From contig DASWIZ010000034.1 of NCBI GenBank assembly GCA_036397395.1, forward strand, positions 1 through 26,511: DNA of 26,511 bases, read 5' to 3'. The translations under genes were made by a program, and so were the position numbers. The stretch is from DASRUP01 sp036397395 (GTDB lineage: Bacteria > Patescibacteriota > Minisyncoccia > Minisyncoccales > UBA10102). Each line of letters begins with the position of its first letter. Position 1 is the first letter of the stretch. The notes under the pieces were generated by a model. The model saw only the letters and a list, made by a program, of their open reading frames with translations, ran no database searches and was not told the origin of the DNA. This document shows, in pieces, positions 22,957 to 26,511 of this stretch.

Positions 22957-23460
22957 TCAATCCTGTTCAAGGTCTTTTTTAAACACCGTGGCAGTGCCGT
23001 CTTTCTTTTCATACCAAACCTGGTATCCGCGCTTGTCGTAAAACGCGCACAAACCGGCGTGCTTTTTATTGCGCCACACGCCCAACGTTACTTTGGTAAA
23101 ACCTTTTTCTTGCAGCATTTCTTCTGCAAGGTTCATAAGCCTGGTGCCAATGCCCTGTCCGCGAACATCAGGGTCCACCACCAGATCATTTAGGTGGGCT
23201 ATGGTTTTTCCGTCCGCGAGTTTTGTATTGGTATGGACCAATTCTATCTGAATTGCCCCGACCACCCGGCCTTGGCGCTCCGCGAACAAAACTATATGCG
23301 TTCCCTGCGGAATTTTAGAAAAACGCATTTTATTCCGTTGCCTCGACCCTTTTATATATTCTTCCCCCTCGTCCCTGTGCAATGCCGGCACCTTATCCCA
23401 TTCATCCACCTCCGCCTCGCGGATTGTTATGCCCGACTGCGAACCTAAAATGATTTTCAT
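22957..23460 (-). CDS. GNAT family N-acetyltransferase
   Basis: A 167-residue acetyl-CoA-dependent acetyltransferase. The acetyl-CoA pyrophosphate loop is RGQGIGTRL (100-108), preceded by the core strand HLNDLVVDPDV (89-99). The C-terminal AFYDKRGYQVWYEKKDG is the usual substrate-side end. The substrate cannot be told from sequence. It lies in a cluster of short accessory genes. Confidence 0.88.
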   Translation of the reverse strand: MKIILGSQSGITIREAEVDEWDKVPALHRDEGEEYIKGSRQRNKMRFSKIPQGTHIVLFAERQGRVVGAIQIELVHTNTKLADGKTIAHLNDLVVDPDVRGQGIGTRLMNLAEEMLQEKGFTKVTLGVWRNKKHAGLCAFYDKRGYQVWYEKKDGTATVFKKDLEQD

Positions 23461-23514
23461 AGAATCTGCTTCATTAAGGAGACTATGGTATTATTAATAA
23501 AGTACCCACTCTAC

Positions 23515-23799
23515 TTAATATACGTCGCCGTTTTTGGCGATTTGTTCGTCTTCATACGGGACAGCGTAGCGGCGGTAAAACTCGTCGCCAATATTGCGGA
23601 ACACACCGGCAAGTAAGGCAATGGCCCAGTAGCGCTTTTCCGGTATCACCTTTAACCCGAGTGTCGTACACGTATAGTTCAAAAGCCCAGCTACCGCGTG
23701 TTGGTCACTTTGTTCTTCTGCAATTTTCTTTATCTCGCTGGCCAAAGCCTCAATATGATTGTCCAACCTCGGCCGCAACTCCTGTTTAATGTATGGCAT
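23515..23799 (-). CDS. Small conserved protein (DUF6899-like)
   Basis: A 94-residue soluble protein beginning MPYIKQELRPRLDNHIEAL and ending FYRRYAVPYEDEQIAKNGDVY. The start and the FYRR-x-x-x-PYEDE-x-I-x-x-NGDV end match, from memory, a small family common in Patescibacteria and phages (DUF6899). Function unknown. A promoter (23839-23868) lies about 40-70 nt upstream. Confidence 0.6.
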   Translation of the reverse strand: MPYIKQELRPRLDNHIEALASEIKKIAEEQSDQHAVAGLLNYTCTTLGLKVIPEKRYWAIALLAGVFRNIGDEFYRRYAVPYEDEQIAKNGDVY

Positions 23800-23838
23800 A
23801 TATATTTAGTTAGCTTTTTATATTTTCCAAATCTCCGT

Positions 23839-23868
23839 ATAATACGAACTGCAAGCACCTGTTGATAA
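23839..23868 (-). promoter_or_regulatory. Promoter of the DUF6899-like gene
   Basis: On the minus strand TTATCA (23863-23868), 18-bp spacer, TATTAT (23839-23844). Moderate consensus match, followed by a leader of about 35 nt. Confidence 0.45.
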
Positions 23869-23896
23869 AACGACGCGCTGGAACAAATCGCGATTT

Positions 23897-24130
23897 TCAT
23901 AGGTTTGCTGCTTTCGATGGTTTACCCTGAGCCTGTCGAAGGGCTTCTTTTGAGTAGAATTTTATATCTTCTAAAATGGCAAACTCGGGATTATCAATAT
24001 CCTCTTGTGAAAACCATTTTATGTCGTCGTGCTCTTGCTCTGCAAGTTTTACTTGAGCGGATTTTGCGCGGGCAAAATACGTGAGCCCAACGTGCCTATG
24101 GGTATCAGTGATATCATGAATATGGGGCAT
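23897..24130 (-). pseudogene. NUDIX hydrolase remnant, C-terminal half only
   Basis: A 77-codon frame with PHIHDITDTHRHVGLTYFAR followed by EHDDIKWFSQEDI, the end of a NUDIX hydrolase domain. The NUDIX box (GX5EX7REUXEEXGU) that should precede it is absent. The sequence upstream is a 21-nt gap and then the mazF gene, so the catalytic half was lost or replaced. The C-terminus reads ALRQAQGKP, peptide coded by the REP-like repeat at 23919-23946, so the natural end is altered as well. It cannot hydrolyse NUDIX substrates in this state. Confidence 0.7.
23919..23946. repeat. REP-like repeat half-arm
   Basis: A 28-base stretch containing CCCTGAGCCTGTCGAAGGG, matching the rnpB copy at 6997-7024 except for one C/T. 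Only one arm is present here. It forms the end of the NUDIX remnant frame. Confidence 0.8.
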
Positions 24131-24151
24131 GTTGTTTATAGCGCAAAACTT

Positions 24152-24511
24152 TTATAAGTCGATAAGACCTAAACTGATCTGTAGGGCAGAACCTATCTTG
24201 TGCATAGTGTTCGAATCGACTCGCCCGAGTTTGCGCGCAAGCCGCTGTTTATCGATAGAACGAATTTGATTCAGCACAGCAACCGAATCCGCTCGCAGTC
24301 CTGTACCTGAAGCTTTTAGCAGAACTTCCGTAGGATATAATTTATCACCCTTATACGAAGTAACAGCGGCTACAATGGTAATGGCGCCGTACTGGTTGGC
24401 AACATCATTTTGCAATATTAAAGCGGGGCGGGTTTTTTGAATTTCCGCCCCCACGGTAGGATCAAAGTTTACCAAATAAATTTCTCCTCGTTTTGGAAAA
24501 TTTACTTCCAT
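24152..24511 (-). CDS. mazF: Type II toxin, MazF/PemK family
   Basis: A 119-residue mRNA interferase. Typical positions are KRGEIYLVNFDPTVGAEI-KTRPALIL (residues 6-32), the core VAAVTSY, the loop TEVLLKASGTGLRADSVAVLNQIRSIDKQRL, and the end MHKIGSALQISLGL. It is full length for the family. The gene overlaps the antitoxin by 10 nt, so the pair is translationally coupled, with the antitoxin first. It should cut RNA at short sequences that cannot be predicted. Confidence 0.92.
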   Translation of the reverse strand: MEVNFPKRGEIYLVNFDPTVGAEIQKTRPALILQNDVANQYGAITIVAAVTSYKGDKLYPTEVLLKASGTGLRADSVAVLNQIRSIDKQRLARKLGRVDSNTMHKIGSALQISLGLIDL

Positions 24512-24756
24512 GCTTCGTTTTCCAAGTCAAACCATTCTTCCGCCAGCTGTTTATCCCGGTTTGCGCGAGCAACGGCACCCTCTTTTAGTTGATCTCGGAG
24601 ATTTCGCTTTCCTCCTGTTTCAACGTAAAAGTGAACGGCGCGGTCAATCACATAACTCCGCTCCCCCTTATCTGCCACGCGGTCAATAAGCCGAATCGTA
24701 TCTTCGGGCAAAATTACGTTAATCCTTTTTCTTTTCTGTGTAGCAGATTTTCTCAT
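24502..24756 (-). CDS. mazE: Ribbon-helix-helix antitoxin (MazE type)
   Basis: An 84-residue antitoxin. A basic N-terminal ribbon-helix-helix (KRKRINVILPEDTIRLIDRVADKG, ERSYVIDRAVHFYVE) for DNA binding is followed by an acidic, flexible C-terminus (EEWFDLENEAWK) that should bind MazF. I choose the ATG at 24756; the frame begins with GTG at 24771, but the -10 of the promoter (24763-24768) lies between. GGAAGT precedes the ATG. The promoter holds a perfect palindromic operator (24766-24786), as expected for autoregulation. Confidence 0.88.
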   Translation of the reverse strand: MRKSATQKRKRINVILPEDTIRLIDRVADKGERSYVIDRAVHFYVETGGKRNLRDQLKEGAVARANRDKQLAEEWFDLENEAWK

Positions 24757-24762
24757 ACTTCC

Positions 24763-24791
24763 TTTATACACACTTTTAGTGTGTATGTCAA
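24763..24791 (-). promoter_or_regulatory. mazEF promoter with palindromic operator
   Basis: On the minus strand TTGACA (24786-24791), 17-bp spacer, TATAAA (24763-24768). The spacer is almost filled by ATACACACT-AAA-AGTGTGTAT (24766-24786), a perfect nine-base inverted repeat covering the -10. Binding there would block RNA polymerase. The -10 ends 6 nt before the ATG. Confidence 0.85.
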
Positions 24792-24795
24792 ACCC

Positions 24796-25218
24796 TCAAT
24801 AGCTGAATAGTTTAAACAGTTTGTCTTTTTCTTCGGGTGGAAGGTCGCGATACAGGGGTTTTTGATGCGGGTCTATGGTTTGGTGCAGCTCGTCGTTTAG
24901 GTTTCGAGGATACATATGAAAGTGAAAATGCTTTACGCTGGTTCTGCTGTTTGGCGCATAGGGCTTGTAGTGTTGCCCAATATCGCACCCGGCAGACAAC
25001 TTTTGCAAAATTTTCTCTTCAAACTCAACTAACAAATCCAAAAGCTCTTTTCGTTCTGCATCTGTAAACTCCGCCAGTCTTGTTACATGTCTTTTTGGAA
25101 TAACCAGCAAATGCCCGGGCATTAACCTGGGATTGCTCAAAATCACGTACATATGCTCCCCTTCTTTGAGAACCCTATCTTCGCGGGCCACCGTGCAAAA
25201 TGGGCAATCTTGTTCCAT
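24796..25218 (-). CDS. HIT family hydrolase
   Basis: A 140-residue nucleotide hydrolase or transferase of the HIT superfamily. The catalytic triad motif is HFHFHMYPR, with histidines at 97, 99 and 101. CPFC (5-8) and MPGHLLVIPKRHV (33-45) are also typical. Family members split nucleoside phosphoramidates or Ap4A; which one applies is unknown. It lies 4 nt after the deacetylase stop, so the two may be co-transcribed. Its stop is next to the mazEF promoter. Confidence 0.92.
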   Translation of the reverse strand: MEQDCPFCTVAREDRVLKEGEHMYVILSNPRLMPGHLLVIPKRHVTRLAEFTDAERKELLDLLVEFEEKILQKLSAGCDIGQHYKPYAPNSRTSVKHFHFHMYPRNLNDELHQTIDPHQKPLYRDLPPEEKDKLFKLFSY

Positions 25219-25222
25219 AAAG

Positions 25223-26161
25223 TTATGGTAGCATCTCTTCTACCGGAACAATAGTATACCCCTCTATTATATGGAAACGGATAATTTCTTCCAGGGCGCC
25301 AAGGTCGGCCAGGCTTAAATTATGCAAAACCCATATGGCGCCGGGAGCTGTTTTTCGCTTTACCAAAGCTTCCACCTGCTGGGACGTTGTGCCCGGCCGC
25401 CAGCCTGTGGTGTCGCCAAAGTCAGGGTACCCTTGTACCGATATCATAGTATATTCTGCCAGTAAACTGGTAATGCGCTCGCCTCCCGCATACTGGGGCT
25501 TTCGAAACAGCGCCGGTTTCCATCCCACTACTTCTTCTAAAATACGACGTGCTTCTTCGATTTCCCTTCTCGCCTGTGCATCTGAAGCGCTCGCCAGGTT
25601 TAAATGCGTAAGCGTATGATTTGCAATGCCGTGCCCTTCCCTGACTATTTGTTGCGTCAACTCCGGGTTTTCCAAAACCCAGCATCCTGTAAGGAAAAAT
25701 GTGAAAGAAATGCCGTAATGCCGCCCGAGTTCCAAAATTTGTTCAATGCCGTCTGCGCCTCCCGTGCCCGTGTCGATGGTCAAAGCCACCGCCTTTTTGT
25801 TTGCGTTCCCCCGAGAAATTTCCGCGGGCAGCTGGCGCTCTGCCAAAACTTTTTGTTTTACCAGCTCTGCTTTTTCTTTTTGCTCACCCAAACCTAGGGC
25901 GGCCCGCTTTATATTCTCTGGCACCTGCAAATTCGCGCACGGATTACGCACCGGCGCAATTTCCTCCGGCCAATTCGGGTTTAGTGGCTCCGACAACGGC
26001 GTGTGCGAAAACGGTTTTCGCCCATCGCTCTCCCCGCCCGCCTGCTTTGTCGCCTCTGGCGGCTTTGCGGCGGGCTCCCCTCGCTCAACCCCCTGCAAAA
26101 CAAAAAACGCCCCAATAGCTACGGCAAGTACTAAACAAATTGCCCAAACCCATATCTTCAT
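25223..26161 (-). CDS. NodB-like polysaccharide deacetylase, membrane-anchored, altered motif 1
   Basis: A 312-residue extracytoplasmic CE4-type protein with an N-terminal membrane segment (5-23) and a Pro/Glu linker. The NodB domain starts about residue 122. Motif 1 reads LTIDTGTGG (127-135) instead of the usual TFDDG: the first Asp (D130) is kept, but the metal-binding second Asp is Thr131. Motif 2 NHTLTH keeps both histidines (H182, H186). Motif 3 is FRKPQY (219-224), a variant of RxPY. Motif 5 is VLHN (near 280). With an incomplete metal site it may be weak, use another ligand, or be a binding protein. It likely acts on cell-envelope glycans. Confidence 0.8.
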   Translation of the reverse strand: MKIWVWAICLVLAVAIGAFFVLQGVERGEPAAKPPEATKQAGGESDGRKPFSHTPLSEPLNPNWPEEIAPVRNPCANLQVPENIKRAALGLGEQKEKAELVKQKVLAERQLPAEISRGNANKKAVALTIDTGTGGADGIEQILELGRHYGISFTFFLTGCWVLENPELTQQIVREGHGIANHTLTHLNLASASDAQARREIEEARRILEEVVGWKPALFRKPQYAGGERITSLLAEYTMISVQGYPDFGDTTGWRPGTTSQQVEALVKRKTAPGAIWVLHNLSLADLGALEEIIRFHIIEGYTIVPVEEMLP

Positions 26162-26205
26162 TGCTTTACTTTAGCAGAAACAGAAAAAAATGACACCAAA
26201 CGCAC

Positions 26206-26235
26206 TTTCAAGCGTTATATACATAATGGTATACA
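26206..26235 (+). promoter_or_regulatory. Weak plus-strand promoter with extended -10
   Basis: TTTCAA (26206-26211), 18-bp spacer, TATACA (26230-26235) with TGG before it. The -35 match is poor; the extended -10 may compensate. Confidence 0.3.
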
Positions 26236-26267
26236 CCAAAGTGAATTTTGTGTGCGTGAAATATGAA

Positions 26268-26300
26268 CCTCCCCCTTGCTTTGTAAGGAGGGGGATTTTT
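26268..26300 (+). terminator. Rho-independent terminator, plus strand
   Basis: CCTCCCCCTT and AAGGAGGGGG form a ten-position stem (one mismatch, one G-U pair) with a 7-nt loop, followed by ATTTTT. It precedes the last gene by 50 nt, so it would end a short rightward transcript. Confidence 0.65.
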
Positions 26301-26314
26301 GTATGCAAAAAAGG

Positions 26315-26344
26315 TCGAGAAACGAATAATACTTAACATACTAT
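26315..26344 (+). promoter_or_regulatory. Promoter of the last gene
   Basis: TCGAGA (26315-26320), 18-bp spacer, TACTAT (26339-26344), ending 5 nt before the ATG at 26350. Moderate match; a leaderless transcript is implied. Confidence 0.45.
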
Positions 26345-26349
26345 AGTTT

Positions 26350-26511
26350 ATGAAACAATATTCTTCAATTCGAACAACAAAAGAAGTTCCTATGCTGGTA
26401 GTTGCGGCTTGTATGGGGGCGGTTGCCCTTTTAGCCGCGCTGTTCGTGTACGCGGGCATGGCGGGAGCCGCAAACCCGGCAGCAGGAACCACAACAACCG
26501 ACCAGGAATTA
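26350..26511 (+). CDS. Secreted or membrane protein, N-terminal part (cut by window edge)
   Basis: Fifty-four codons from an ATG at 26350 to the window end. The peptide begins MKQYSSIRTTKEVPMLVV, contains a hydrophobic helix (about residues 14-36) and continues into AGAANPAAGTTTTD. It looks like a signal anchor or signal peptide followed by a Thr/Ala-rich linker. There is no Shine-Dalgarno, and the promoter lies right against the start. It is the only clear plus-strand gene in the window. The overlapping minus-strand frame (26208-26492) is a shadow. The product cannot be named. Confidence 0.6.
   Translation, partial: MKQYSSIRTTKEVPMLVVAACMGAVALLAALFVYAGMAGAANPAAGTTTTDQEL

Noticed and set aside
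26208..26492. A 94-codon minus-strand frame at the right edge
   Set aside because: It is antisense to the signal-anchor gene at 26350 and has Ala-rich, shadow-like composition.

Overview
This window looks like a chromosomal segment from an uncultivated Candidate Phyla Radiation (Patescibacteria, probably Parcubacteria-type) bacterium. That is an inference from gene content: a short phosphoglycerate kinase, a membrane-protein/VirD4-like ATPase pair, a sigma-region-4/HARE-HTH regulator, many small single-membrane-anchored orphan proteins, and tight same-strand packing. TGA is used as a stop codon (for example in the recJ-like/rnhA ATGA overlap), so the genetic code looks standard. No gene here gives a species-level assignment.

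Layout. Nearly every gene is on the minus strand. Positions 1-150 hold the 5' end of a probable transposase gene. Positions 296-5094 are a compact five-gene island: an EcoRI-family adenine DNA methyltransferase, a DUF2130 PD-(D/E)XK-like coiled-coil protein, a GIY-YIG protein with a RAMA-like tail, a DUF262+HNH nuclease and a DUF3800 protein. The first four are spaced 6, 1 and 1 nt apart. Next come the lipid II flippase gene murJ and the RNase P RNA gene (6842-7272), whose variable arm carries a 75-nt REP-like palindrome. Then follow rnhA and a recJ-like DHH gene, a PsbP-like orphan, a NYN-domain protein, pgk, the ATPase plus its membrane partner, the sigma4/HARE-HTH regulator, secF and secD, a second large PsbP-like orphan, two DUF1614 membrane proteins, a third PsbP-like orphan, a GNAT acetyltransferase, a small DUF6899-like protein, a NUDIX remnant, a mazEF-type toxin-antitoxin pair, a HIT protein and a NodB-like deacetylase. 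The window ends in the start of a plus-strand secreted or membrane protein (26350 onward).

How genes work together. Housekeeping functions (RNase P, RNase H, RecJ-like nuclease, SecDF, MurJ, PGK) are interleaved with accessory modules. The methyltransferase island is the best candidate for an undescribed system: it has a modification enzyme and three different nuclease-like folds, but no recognisable EcoRI-type restriction endonuclease. Its edge lies next to a transposase start.

Non-coding structure. Four short promoter-to-terminator intervals (about 55-110 nt) have no convincing protein and may be small RNAs. At several genes the -10 hexamer lies only 4-9 nt from the start codon, which suggests frequent leaderless mRNAs. 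I saw no tRNA, rRNA or CRISPR array.
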